The notes under the pieces are model-generated. The model saw only the letters and a program-made list of their open reading frames with translations. It did no database searches and had not been told where the DNA came from. From Arthrobacter sp. SLBN-122 (lineage in GTDB: Bacteria; Actinomycetota; Actinomycetes; Actinomycetales; Micrococcaceae): 64,000 bases of DNA. The stretch lies in NCBI RefSeq assembly GCF_006715165.1, contig NZ_VFMS01000001.1:62001-126000 (forward strand), written 5' to 3'. The first letter of the stretch is position 1. The number at the start of each line of letters is the position of its first letter. The position numbers were made by a program, and so were the translations under genes. This document shows, piece after piece, positions 18,290 to 25,960 of this stretch.

Positions 18290-18892
18290 TCAGGAAAGCT
18301 TTGCCGGCAGGGTCTTCGGCTTGAAGGCCGGACGGGTCGCTTCGTAGGCGGTGATGTCGGCTTCGTGCTGGAGGGTCAGCCCGATGTCGTCCAGGCCTTC
18401 CAGGAGCCGCCACCGGGTGTAGTCATCGATGTCGAACGGCGCCACGATGTTGCCGCAGACCACGGTCTTGGACTCGAGGTCCACCGTGACCTGGGTCCCC
18501 GGCGCGTTCTCGAGTTCCTTCCAAATGAGCTCGATGTCATCCTGGGCCACCTGGGCGGCCAGGAGCCCCTGCTTGCCCGAGTTGCCGCGGAAGATGTCGG
18601 CGAAGCGGGAGGACAGCACGGCCTTGAAGCCATAGTCCTTCAGTGCCCACACTGCGTGTTCGCGGGAGGAGCCGGTACCGAAATCGGGGCCGGCAACCAG
18701 GACCGACCCTGCGGTGAAAGGCTCCTGGTTCAGGATGAAGGAGGGGTCCTTGCGCCAGGCGGAGAACAGCGCATCCTCGAAGCCGGTGCGGGTAATGCGC
18801 TTCAGGTAAACCGCGGGGATGATCTGGTCGGTGTCGACGTTGCTCTGGCGCAGCGGGACGCCGATGCCGGTGTGCTTGGTGAACTTTTCCAT
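18290..18892 (-). CDS. leuD: 3-isopropylmalate dehydratase small subunit
   Basis: Swivel subunit of isopropylmalate isomerase, 200 aa, leucine pathway. Conserved [27 protein letters not shown] and GNSGKQGLL motifs. It starts 9 nt after leuC ends, with AGGA as ribosome binding site, and pairs with LeuC as a heterodimer. Confidence 0.97.
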   Translation of the reverse strand: MEKFTKHTGIGVPLRQSNVDTDQIIPAVYLKRITRTGFEDALFSAWRKDPSFILNQEPFTAGSVLVAGPDFGTGSSREHAVWALKDYGFKAVLSSRFADIFRGNSGKQGLLAAQVAQDDIELIWKELENAPGTQVTVDLESKTVVCGNIVAPFDIDDYTRWRLLEGLDDIGLTLQHEADITAYEATRPAFKPKTLPAKLS

Positions 18893-18901
18893 GGTGCTGT
18901 C

Positions 18902-20356
18902 CTAGGCTGCGTCGGTGCGGATGGCGGCGGGTTCGGGAGCGGGTTCAAGGTCCGACGGCGAGCTGAGCGTGCCGCGCACTGCCGTGGCTGCTGCCACCAC
19001 CGGTGAGACCAGGTGCGTGCGGCCGCCCTTGCCCTGGCGTCCTTCGAAGTTGCGGTTGGAGGTGGAAGCGCAGCGCTCCCCTGCCTCCAGCTGGTCCGGG
19101 TTCATGCCCAGGCACATTGAGCAGCCCGCGAAACGCCATTCGGCCCCGAAGTCCTTGAAGACCTTGTCCAGGCCCTCGGCCTCGGCTTCCAGGCGGACGC
19201 GTGCGGAGCCCGGCACTACCAGCATCCGGATGTTGGGGTCCTTTTGGCGTCCGCGGATGATGTCCGCAGCGGCCCTCAGGTCCTCCATCCTGGAGTTGGT
19301 GCAGGAACCCAGGAAGACCGTGTCCACCCGGATGTCCTTCATGGGCGTGCCGGCTTCGAGTCCCATGTACTGCAGGGCGCGTTCCGCGGCCGCCTTGGCA
19401 TTTTCATCGCCGAAGTCCTCGGGCGACGGAACGGCCTCGGACAGGGACACACCCTGGCCGGGGTTGGTGCCCCAGGTGACGAACGGCTCCAGCGTGTTGG
19501 CGTCCAGGTCAACCTGGACGTCGAAGGTGGCGTCGTCGTCGGTACGCAAGGTATTCCAGTACTCGACGGCGGCATCCCACTCGGCACCCTGCGGTGCATG
19601 CGGGCGGCCCTTCATGAATTCGTAGGTGGTTTCGTCCGGGGCCACCATTCCGGCGCGGGCGCCGGCCTCGATGGACATGTTGCAGATGGTCATCCGGGCG
19701 TCCATGGACAGGGCACGGATGGCCGAGCCGCGGTACTCCAGGACGTAGCCCTGGCCGCCGCCTGTGCCGATCTTGGCAATAACGGCGAGGATGATGTCCT
19801 TGGCAGTCACGCCGGGGCGCAGTGTGCCCTCAACGTTGATGGCCATGGTCTTGAACGGCTTCAGCGACAGGGTCTGGGTGGCCATGACGTGCTCCACCTC
19901 AGAGGTTCCGATACCCATGGCCAGTGCACCGAAGGCGCCATGGGTGGAGGTGTGGGAGTCGCCGCAGACCACCGTCATGCCGGGCTGGGTGAGGCCCAAC
20001 TGGGGGCCCACCACGTGGACGATGCCCTGTTCCGCATCGCCCAGGCTGTGCAGCCGGACGCCGAACTCCGCGCAGTTGTTGCGCAGGGTCTGGATCTGGG
20101 TGCGGCTGGTCAGGTCGGCAATCGGCTTGTCGATGTCCAGAGTGGGGGTGTTGTGGTCCTCGGTGGCAATGGTCAGGTCCGGCCGGCGCAGCTTGCGGCC
20201 GGCCAGCCGCAGGCCTTCGAAGGCCTGCGGGGACGTGACTTCGTGGACCAGGTGAAGGTCGATGTACAGAAGGTCTGGCTGGGCGTTGGCACCGTCGCCG
20301 TCACCTTTGCGCACCACATGTGCGTCCCAGACTTTCTCGGCCAATGTCTTTGCCAT
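18902..20356 (-). CDS. leuC: 3-isopropylmalate dehydratase large subunit
   Basis: Aconitase-family 4Fe-4S enzyme of 484 aa converting 2- to 3-isopropylmalate. Cluster cysteines appear in [10 protein letters not shown] and CSMCLGMN, with [14 protein letters not shown] and EDHNTPT also conserved. Two ATGs lie 6 nt apart (20362 and 20356). GGGAG abuts the first but is 6 nt from the second, so 20356 ([10 protein letters not shown]) is preferred. It diverges from an IclR regulator across a 113-nt region holding a palindromic operator. Confidence 0.97.
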   Translation of the reverse strand: MAKTLAEKVWDAHVVRKGDGDGANAQPDLLYIDLHLVHEVTSPQAFEGLRLAGRKLRRPDLTIATEDHNTPTLDIDKPIADLTSRTQIQTLRNNCAEFGVRLHSLGDAEQGIVHVVGPQLGLTQPGMTVVCGDSHTSTHGAFGALAMGIGTSEVEHVMATQTLSLKPFKTMAINVEGTLRPGVTAKDIILAVIAKIGTGGGQGYVLEYRGSAIRALSMDARMTICNMSIEAGARAGMVAPDETTYEFMKGRPHAPQGAEWDAAVEYWNTLRTDDDATFDVQVDLDANTLEPFVTWGTNPGQGVSLSEAVPSPEDFGDENAKAAAERALQYMGLEAGTPMKDIRVDTVFLGSCTNSRMEDLRAAADIIRGRQKDPNIRMLVVPGSARVRLEAEAEGLDKVFKDFGAEWRFAGCSMCLGMNPDQLEAGERCASTSNRNFEGRQGKGGRTHLVSPVVAAATAVRGTLSSPSDLEPAPEPAAIRTDAA

Positions 20357-20438
20357 GGCCATCTCCCTTCACTGCTGTTTGGCTGATTAGTCCAACTGAA
20401 TCAGGACGGCTCCGCACTGCGCCAGCCGAAAGATTTGC

Positions 20439-20455
20439 ATCTCAGATATTGAGAC
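20439..20455. promoter_or_regulatory. Probable LtbR/NdgR operator between leuC and iclR
   Basis: TCTCA-GATAT-TGAGA with perfect 5-bp arms; the 17-mer is ATCTCAGATATTGAGAC. It matches a palindrome upstream of ilvD at 14 of 17 positions. It lies just upstream of the probable iclR -10 and ~85 bp upstream of leuC, in the position expected for autoregulation and leuCD control. Confidence 0.7.
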
Positions 20456-20469
20456 GGCAATATCATTAC

Positions 20470-21189
20470 ATGGACAATTCTAGTGGAGTCGGTGTCATTG
20501 ACAAAGCGGCCCAGGTGCTCGATGCCCTTGAGGCCGGCCCCACCACGCTGGCGCAGCTGGTGGCCGCCACCGGCCTGGCCCGTCCCACTGTCCATCGCCT
20601 CGCTTTGGCACTGGTCCACCACCGGCTGGTCAGCCGCGACATCCAGGGCAGGTTCGTGCTTGGCAGCAGGCTCGTTGAGCTGGCCTCCGCCGCCGGCGAG
20701 GACCGCCTGATCGCTTCCGCAGGCCCTGTCCTGATGCAGCTGCGCGACGCCACCGGCGAAAGCGCGCAAATCTTCCGCAGGCAGGGTGGCTGGCGCGTCT
20801 GTGTCGCATCCGCCGAGCGCCCCATCGGCCTGCGCGACACCATTCCCGTCGGCACCCAATTGTCCATGAAGGCCGGCTCCGCCGCGCAGGTCCTGCTCGC
20901 CTGGGAGGACCACGACCGGCTCCTTGAGGGCCTGCAGTCCGCCCGTTTCACGCCCACCGTCCTGGCAGGAGTACGACGCCGGGGCTGGGGACAGAGCCTG
21001 GGCGAGCGCGAGCCGGGGGTCGCCTCCGTTTCGGCACCGGTGCGGGGGCCGTCCGGCAGGGTGATCGCCGCCGTCTCCATATCCGGCCCCATCGAGCGGC
21101 TGACCCGGCAGCCCGGGCGCCTGCACGCGGAAGTCGTCTGTAATGCCGGCCGCATTCTCACCGAAGCCCTGCGCAAGAACAACGATTAG
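20470..21189 (+). CDS. IclR-family regulator of leucine genes (LtbR/NdgR type)
   Basis: Protein of 239 aa: N-terminal winged helix-turn-helix (TTLAQLVAATGLARPTVHRLALAL, residues ~21-44) and C-terminal IclR effector domain. Divergent from leuCD, like LtbR of Corynebacterium and NdgR of Streptomyces, which control leucine genes. ATG at 20470 is preceded 6 nt upstream by CAATAT, a weak -10 compatible with a leaderless mRNA. Longer in-frame starts would run into leuC. Regulation of leuCD is inferred from orientation and the palindrome. Confidence 0.88.
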   Translation: MDNSSGVGVIDKAAQVLDALEAGPTTLAQLVAATGLARPTVHRLALALVHHRLVSRDIQGRFVLGSRLVELASAAGEDRLIASAGPVLMQLRDATGESAQIFRRQGGWRVCVASAERPIGLRDTIPVGTQLSMKAGSAAQVLLAWEDHDRLLEGLQSARFTPTVLAGVRRRGWGQSLGEREPGVASVSAPVRGPSGRVIAAVSISGPIERLTRQPGRLHAEVVCNAGRILTEALRKNND

Positions 21190-21234
21190 GGCAGGACTGC
21201 CAGGCTGTTCCGGTCCCGGCGGACTTTAGGCCGC

Positions 21235-21240
21235 TAGGCT
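21235..21240 (+). promoter_or_regulatory. -10 element for leaderless DUF1697 mRNA
   Basis: TAGGCT followed by 6 nt and ATG at 21247. The in-frame GTG at 21241 would lie at the promoter edge and is less likely. Confidence 0.5.
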
Positions 21241-21246
21241 GTGCCC

Positions 21247-21792
21247 ATGGGAAGCTATGCTGTGTTCCTCCGCGGCATCAACGTTGGCGGAATCAATATC
21301 AAAATGGCGGACCTGCGGGACGCCCTGGAGACTTGCGGTTTCACGGACGCAAAGACCCTGCTGGCCAGCGGAAACGTGGTGCTCAGCAGCCCGCTGGACG
21401 CAGCAGCCGTCAAACAGGAGTGCGAAAAGTGCCTCCGTGGCGCCTTCGGCTACGAAGCGTGGGTTGTGGTCCTGGAGGCTGCGCGGGTGGCCCAGCTGGT
21501 GGATGACTGCCCTTATCCGGATGACGACCGATCCACCCACACCTACATCACCTTGTCCTCAGATCCATCAGTCCTCGAGGAACTGGAGGCCGCCGGGGCG
21601 GCCCTGGAGGGCCAGGAGCAGCGGCGGCTGGGTCCGGAGGCGCTGGCCTGGCTGGCCCCCGCGGACGGAACCCTGGACAGCCCCTTCAGCAAGGTGACTG
21701 CCAAGGCCAAGTTCAAGGCCGCAACCACCACGCGCAACCTGCGCACCCTGATCAAGGTCCGCGATGCAGCGGCCACCCTCGCCGCAGGCTAG
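21247..21792 (+). CDS. DUF1697-domain protein
   Basis: Protein of 181 aa with the DUF1697 signature YAVFLRGINVGGINIKMADL at the N-terminus and TTTRNLRTLIKV near the end. Function unknown. A single-gene unit convergent with the GTPase pair. GTG at 21241 would add two residues; the TAGGCT element argues for ATG 21247. Confidence 0.88.
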   Translation: MGSYAVFLRGINVGGINIKMADLRDALETCGFTDAKTLLASGNVVLSSPLDAAAVKQECEKCLRGAFGYEAWVVVLEAARVAQLVDDCPYPDDDRSTHTYITLSSDPSVLEELEAAGAALEGQEQRRLGPEALAWLAPADGTLDSPFSKVTAKAKFKAATTTRNLRTLIKVRDAAATLAAG

Positions 21793-21815
21793 GTCACCAC
21801 GGGCAGGCAGCAGAC

Positions 21816-23432
21816 CTACGGCCGCCCTGCTTTCTGCAGCGCCTTGTTGAAGGCTGCCAGCCTGGCAATCTCCTCCTCCACCGGCGCCACCACCAGTTCC
21901 TCCGCCGCGGCTGCCACGGCACTGTTCAGCCGGCGTCGCGCCTTTGCAGCCCGCGCCCTGGCCGCGCCGCCGGCAATGAAACGGCCTGTGATGGCCAGGA
22001 AGATCCCCAGCACCAGTCCGAAGACGATCATCAGGGTGGGTACCGGCCAGCCTTCAACGCGTGGCACCTCCGGCACCGGCAGCTGCAGGTAGGCCAGTCC
22101 GGCCAGGACGCCAAGCCAGCCCAGGCCGCCGAGCACCGTCAGGAGCGCCAGCCACTGCACGACATTGAACGCGCCCCACCACCACGCCTTGCGGTTGGCC
22201 CCGAGATCCGTCCCGGCGATGGCCTGGTCCAGCGCATCCGGCAGCCGTTCCCGGCCGGCCCTGGCAGCCCCCCGGATCGCCGCCCGCCATGGGCCCGGCG
22301 CTCCCTCGCTGGCTGTATCCGCAAAGTCCCGGACGGCAGCATCCGTCCGGGCCCGCTCCGGCGCGCCTGCCGGCGGCAGCGAGGTTCGGTTCAGCCCGGC
22401 AGGGGAATCCCTGCGCAGATTGAGGCGGCGCAGCGGGTCTGCGCGGAACCTGGAAAGCCAGCGGGTCACCGGCCAGCCGGTGCGCCGGACGGACTCCAGC
22501 CGGTAGGACTGCCCCACGGCCCGCACCACGGCAGGCACGTTCGCTGCCACGGCCAACTCCTCGGCGAGCCGGGACCTGGCTGCGTTCCGGACGCCGGCGG
22601 CCTCGCCGTCACCGGCCGCGCCCCGCAGGTCCTCCGCAGCCTTGCTGATGTCCGCCTCCAGCCGCCGGGACTGGGCCTGCCGCTGGACAGCCACCTTGCG
22701 AATCGCCGCACGCACTTCCCCAATACCGGCCCCCGTCACTGCCGATGATGCCAGAACGCGGACCTGCCCCAGCCCTTCACCTGCGAGGATTGCGCGCAGC
22801 GAGTCGAGCACCGGCTGCACATCGCGTTCGGGCAGCCGGTCCACCTGGTTCAGTACCACAAGCATGACCGCCCCATGCGAGGCGTGCGGCGCCAGGAACC
22901 CGTTGTGGACGGCGGCATCGGCGTACTTTTGCGGGTCAAGCACCCACACCAGGACGTCCACCATCCCCACCATCCGCTGCACGATCTCGCGGTTGGCGGC
23001 GTGGGTGGAGTCAAAGTCAGGAAGATCGAGCAGAATCAGCCCCGTCTGCTCATCGGCGAAGCCGTCCACCGGCGCGGCATGATGCCGGTTCCCCACCTCC
23101 AGCCAGTCGAGGAGGGCCTCGCTGCCTGCTGCTCCCCAAACGCCCGCCAAAGGTTCCGACGTCGTCGGACGCCGGGCCGCCGCCGTCGCAATCTCCCCGC
23201 CGCTCACCGCGTTGAAGAGCGAGGACTTGCCACTGCCGGTCGCCCCGAAAAACCCCACCACGGTATGGTCCCCGGACAATGAACGGCGGGAACTTGCCCG
23301 CTCCAGGACGTCGAATGCTTCCTGCAATGACTGGTCCGGCAGGATCCCCTCCCCCAGCTCGCGGGCATCCTCGAGCGCCTGCAGCCTGCCATCAAGCCTC
23401 GAGGAATCCCGCGCCCCGCTGTGACGGCTCAT
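21816..23432 (-). CDS. Membrane-anchored dynamin-like GTPase (second of a pair)
   Basis: Protein of 538 aa. P-loop GATGSGKSS at residues ~63-71, switch region RRPTTSEP, G3 LLDLPDFDS (D-x-P-D rather than DxxG) and G4 VVLNQVDRL. Two hydrophobic segments near residues 415-475 (VVQWLALLTVLGGLGWLGVL and TLMIVFGLVLGIFLAI) form a hairpin, followed by a basic Ala/Arg helix. This layout resembles YfjP-type and bacterial dynamin-like proteins that remodel membranes. It overlaps the upstream GTPase gene by 4 nt. Function not known; membrane remodelling is inference. Confidence 0.82.
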   Translation of the reverse strand: MSRHSGARDSSRLDGRLQALEDARELGEGILPDQSLQEAFDVLERASSRRSLSGDHTVVGFFGATGSGKSSLFNAVSGGEIATAAARRPTTSEPLAGVWGAAGSEALLDWLEVGNRHHAAPVDGFADEQTGLILLDLPDFDSTHAANREIVQRMVGMVDVLVWVLDPQKYADAAVHNGFLAPHASHGAVMLVVLNQVDRLPERDVQPVLDSLRAILAGEGLGQVRVLASSAVTGAGIGEVRAAIRKVAVQRQAQSRRLEADISKAAEDLRGAAGDGEAAGVRNAARSRLAEELAVAANVPAVVRAVGQSYRLESVRRTGWPVTRWLSRFRADPLRRLNLRRDSPAGLNRTSLPPAGAPERARTDAAVRDFADTASEGAPGPWRAAIRGAARAGRERLPDALDQAIAGTDLGANRKAWWWGAFNVVQWLALLTVLGGLGWLGVLAGLAYLQLPVPEVPRVEGWPVPTLMIVFGLVLGIFLAITGRFIAGGAARARAAKARRRLNSAVAAAAEELVVAPVEEEIARLAAFNKALQKAGRP

Positions 23433-25195
23433 GCGGCCTCCGCCAGCCGTGCCAGCTCCCCGGCGTGGGCAGTAAGACGTTGTGCAAGGGCGGGATTGCC
23501 CTCGGGCAGCCGCTGCAGGAACCTCTGTTGTTCGTCCGCCAGCAGGTGCCGGCAGCGCACGGCCAGGTCTTCACGGGCTTTGTCAGCCATGCGGCGCACG
23601 GCGTCCTCGCCGAAGACCGCCTCCAGCAGGCGCTGGCCCACGACGGCGGTACCGCCCGCCACGCCGATTTCCAGTCCGGTCAGGCCGGCGGTGGTAGAGA
23701 ACACCACGATCATCAGCGCCGCGCCGAGGCCGTTGATGCCAAACGACAGCCACCGCGCCTGGGTCCGCTTTCCCTGGCCTTCGGTCCGGATGAGCTCCAT
23801 GAGGGCTTCCTGCCATGCCCTGATTTCCGCTGCGGCCCGGTCGGGGAACCCCGGCGCTGTCCCGGAGAGGTCGTCCGGACCCAGCAGCTGCCGGCCCGCG
23901 GGATCGGACCGCCAGCGCTGGTCGGTGTCCTCCGCGGCATTGGCTGCCTCGTCCACAATGACCGCCTGGAGGCCGGTTTCGATGGCGGCCTCCACCCGGA
24001 CGGCAGGGGCCGGTTCGCCGCGGAAGAAGGCCCCCAGCCGGTCCCGGAACCGGCCCACATTCTGCTCAACTGCGCGGAAGAATTCGCCGGTGCCCACAAA
24101 ATCCTGCCACCGGGCCAGGACTTCGCCCCGCAGGAGTGCTCCGTCGTGGGTGGCGTCCAGGATCCGGGTGGCCGCATCTTCATACGCTGCCAGGGCGTCG
24201 GCCTCGAGCCGCGCGGCGGCCAGTTCCTGCTCACGGACGGCGCCGGCGATGTCCGGAATACGGAGGGCCAGGGCACGGACTGTCCCGTTCAGAGTGCGGC
24301 GGGCCACCTCGGCCCGGCCGGCAGCATCGGCGGCCAAGGAACCGAGCCAGTCCCGCAGCTCAGTGACCGCTCCGGGCGGGAGCATGCCGTGCGGATCCAG
24401 GATTGTCTCGGCGATGATGAACAGCCGGCTCGCGGCGAGGCCCTCCCGGTCGAGCAGGCCCCGGAGGTCCTGGCTCACTTCTTCCTCCGCGTCAGGGGGG
24501 ACCCGGTCCAGCACCACCGCCACCGTAATGTCACGCGCCGCGGCGTCCAGGAGGAGCTTCCAGGGAACGGCATCCGCATACCGGTTGGCTGTGGTGACGA
24601 ACACCCACAGGTCCGCGGCGGCCAGCAGCTGTCCGGCGAGCAGGCGGTTCTGGTCTGAAATGGAGTCGACGTCAGGAGCGTCGAGGAGGGCGATGCCGGC
24701 CGGTACCGCCGGATCGGCCAGCAACACCAGCGAAGAGGCCTCCCTCGGCTCCGGCATGGCGCTGGCTGCCACGGGACTGCCGGCGAGGGTGCCGCGGATC
24801 CGGCTCAGTCCAGGCAGGACCCGCTGGCCTTCGAACCACGTTCCCTCTGCGGGGTTGTGCAGCAGGATGGGCTGCCGGGTGGTAGGGCGGATGGCGCCCG
24901 CCCGCGTGACGGGATGCCCCACGAGTCCGTTCACCAGGGTGGATTTGCCGGCACCCGTGGAACCGCCGACGACGGCAAGCAGCGGGGCGTCCAGGCTGCG
25001 GTACCGCGGGAGGATGTAGTCATCCAGCTGCGCCTTGGCGGCTGACGTTTCGCGGCGTGCCTGGTCTGCCCCCGGGAGGGCCAGCGGCAGGGCAACGTCG
25101 TCCAGGCCGCTGCGGATTTCTTCCAGCAAGGTTACCGCAGCCATCGCGTGCGGCACCGGCTGGGCGGGGCGGCCGTGCTCGTCATGGGAGGTCAC
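23429..25195 (-). CDS. Membrane-anchored dynamin-like GTPase (first of a pair)
   Basis: Protein of 588 aa from GTG 25195. P-loop GGSTGAGKST at ~77-86, RPTTRQP switch, G3 LLDAPDVDS (D-x-P-D), and a degenerate G4 VVLDRVPPD lacking NKxD. A hydrophobic hairpin lies near residues 490-535 (GINGLGAALMIVVFSTTAGL). The frame runs further up through tRNA-Glu to 25513, which cannot be coding. GTG 25195 has CATGAT six nt upstream, a plausible leaderless promoter; ATG 25144 is another candidate. The gene pair, with partly different G motifs, suggests a heteromeric system. Confidence 0.8.
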   Translation of the reverse strand: MTSHDEHGRPAQPVPHAMAAVTLLEEIRSGLDDVALPLALPGADQARRETSAAKAQLDDYILPRYRSLDAPLLAVVGGSTGAGKSTLVNGLVGHPVTRAGAIRPTTRQPILLHNPAEGTWFEGQRVLPGLSRIRGTLAGSPVAASAMPEPREASSLVLLADPAVPAGIALLDAPDVDSISDQNRLLAGQLLAAADLWVFVTTANRYADAVPWKLLLDAAARDITVAVVLDRVPPDAEEEVSQDLRGLLDREGLAASRLFIIAETILDPHGMLPPGAVTELRDWLGSLAADAAGRAEVARRTLNGTVRALALRIPDIAGAVREQELAAARLEADALAAYEDAATRILDATHDGALLRGEVLARWQDFVGTGEFFRAVEQNVGRFRDRLGAFFRGEPAPAVRVEAAIETGLQAVIVDEAANAAEDTDQRWRSDPAGRQLLGPDDLSGTAPGFPDRAAAEIRAWQEALMELIRTEGQGKRTQARWLSFGINGLGAALMIVVFSTTAGLTGLEIGVAGGTAVVGQRLLEAVFGEDAVRRMADKAREDLAVRCRHLLADEQQRFLQRLPEGNPALAQRLTAHAGELARLAEAA

Positions 25196-25348
25196 AGCAA
25201 CATCATGCCAGTTGAGCGTTGGTCCCGAGCCGCCACGGCGCGTCGGCCCAGCAGGATCCTCCCACGCTGAAGGACAACTCCCCGCGAAATGATGAGGGGT
25301 TTTGTCGGCTTGGCGGGGAAGTCCAGGAACCTCGGTGTACGAAAACAA

Positions 25349-25382
25349 AAAATGGCCCCGGGCTGTTGCCCGGGACCATTTT
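25349..25382 (-). terminator. Terminator of the tRNA-Gln/tRNA-Glu unit
   Basis: Stem AAAATGG-CCCGGGC with GCCCGGG-CCATTTT around a 4-nt loop, followed on the minus strand by TTTTTTGTTTT. It starts 3 nt past the CCA end of tRNA-Glu. Confidence 0.85.
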
Positions 25383-25384
25383 GA

Positions 25385-25460
25385 TGGTGACCCCAGCGGG
25401 ATTCGAACCCGCGTTACCGCCGTGAGAGGGCGGCGTACTAGGCCGCTATACGATGGGGCC
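25385..25460 (-). tRNA. tRNA-Glu (CTC)
   Basis: 76-nt cloverleaf including an encoded CCA end. Acceptor GGCCCCA pairs with TGGGGTC. The anticodon stem CCGCC/GGCGG encloses loop CTCTCAC, giving anticodon CTC. T arm GCGGGTTCGAATCCCGC is intact. Confidence 0.97.
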
Positions 25461-25588
25461 AGGTACTTTCGGCAGCGTTTCCGCCGCTCAAGCTCAGTGA
25501 GTATTTCACACACTTTGCCGTGGTTTCAAATCGGCGAACCGAGTGGAAACCTTCCGATTTTCAGCTGAAAACAGCTTTCAAAGCAGAG

Positions 25589-25660
25589 CTGGGATACCAG
25601 GACTCGAACCTAGAATGACGGTACCAGAAACCGTAGTGTTGCCAATTACACCATATCCCA
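25589..25660 (-). tRNA. tRNA-Gln (CTG)
   Basis: 72-nt cloverleaf without encoded CCA. Acceptor TGGGATA pairs with TATCCCA, discriminator G. Anticodon stem ACGGT/ACCGT with loop TTCTGGT gives CTG. Upstream of tRNA-Glu on the same strand and probably co-transcribed with it. Confidence 0.97.
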
Positions 25661-25724
25661 ATGGCACTTTCGGGCCGATTTTCAGGGGCATTTCCCTGCT
25701 CCGTGCGCCTCAGCACGAGAAATT

Positions 25725-25753
25725 ACTTTACCCGAGACTTTCGGCTTGCACAA
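25725..25753 (-). promoter_or_regulatory. Promoter of the tRNA-Gln/tRNA-Glu unit
   Basis: Minus-strand TTGTGC, 17-nt spacer, TAAAGT: a good match to housekeeping sigma-70 elements 65 nt before tRNA-Gln. The rest of the 300-nt gap up to 25960 holds only two palindromes. Confidence 0.6.
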
Positions 25754-25828
25754 ATCGGAGTCAATGCCGGCCCACAGAGCCTGACGCACTTCCCACCCCG
25801 ACCCCTTGCCCACAGTCCTGCCGTGTGG

Positions 25829-25858
25829 TTACTCTCGAGTAAGTTACCCATCAGTAAC
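25829..25858. promoter_or_regulatory. Double palindrome upstream of the heptad-repeat gene
   Basis: Two abutting inverted repeats: TTACTC-TC-GAGTAA (25829-25842) and GTTAC-CCATCA-GTAAC (25843-25858). They resemble operators of TetR-type repressors. No regulator gene is adjacent. They lie ~110 nt before the heptad-repeat gene and ~75 nt upstream of the opposing tRNA promoter. Confidence 0.5.
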
Positions 25859-25960
25859 AACAGCCCCTTCCGTTCCTCCGGACACCCACGAGGATTTACC
25901 GAAGGCCAAATAACCACGGTTTACGCCGCCGGGCAGCGTCGCCCTGCGGACAGTTAGGAA

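Noticed and set aside
25196..25513. N-terminal extension of the first dynamin-like GTPase
   Set aside because: The extension runs through tRNA-Glu and its terminator, so it cannot be translated as part of the gene.
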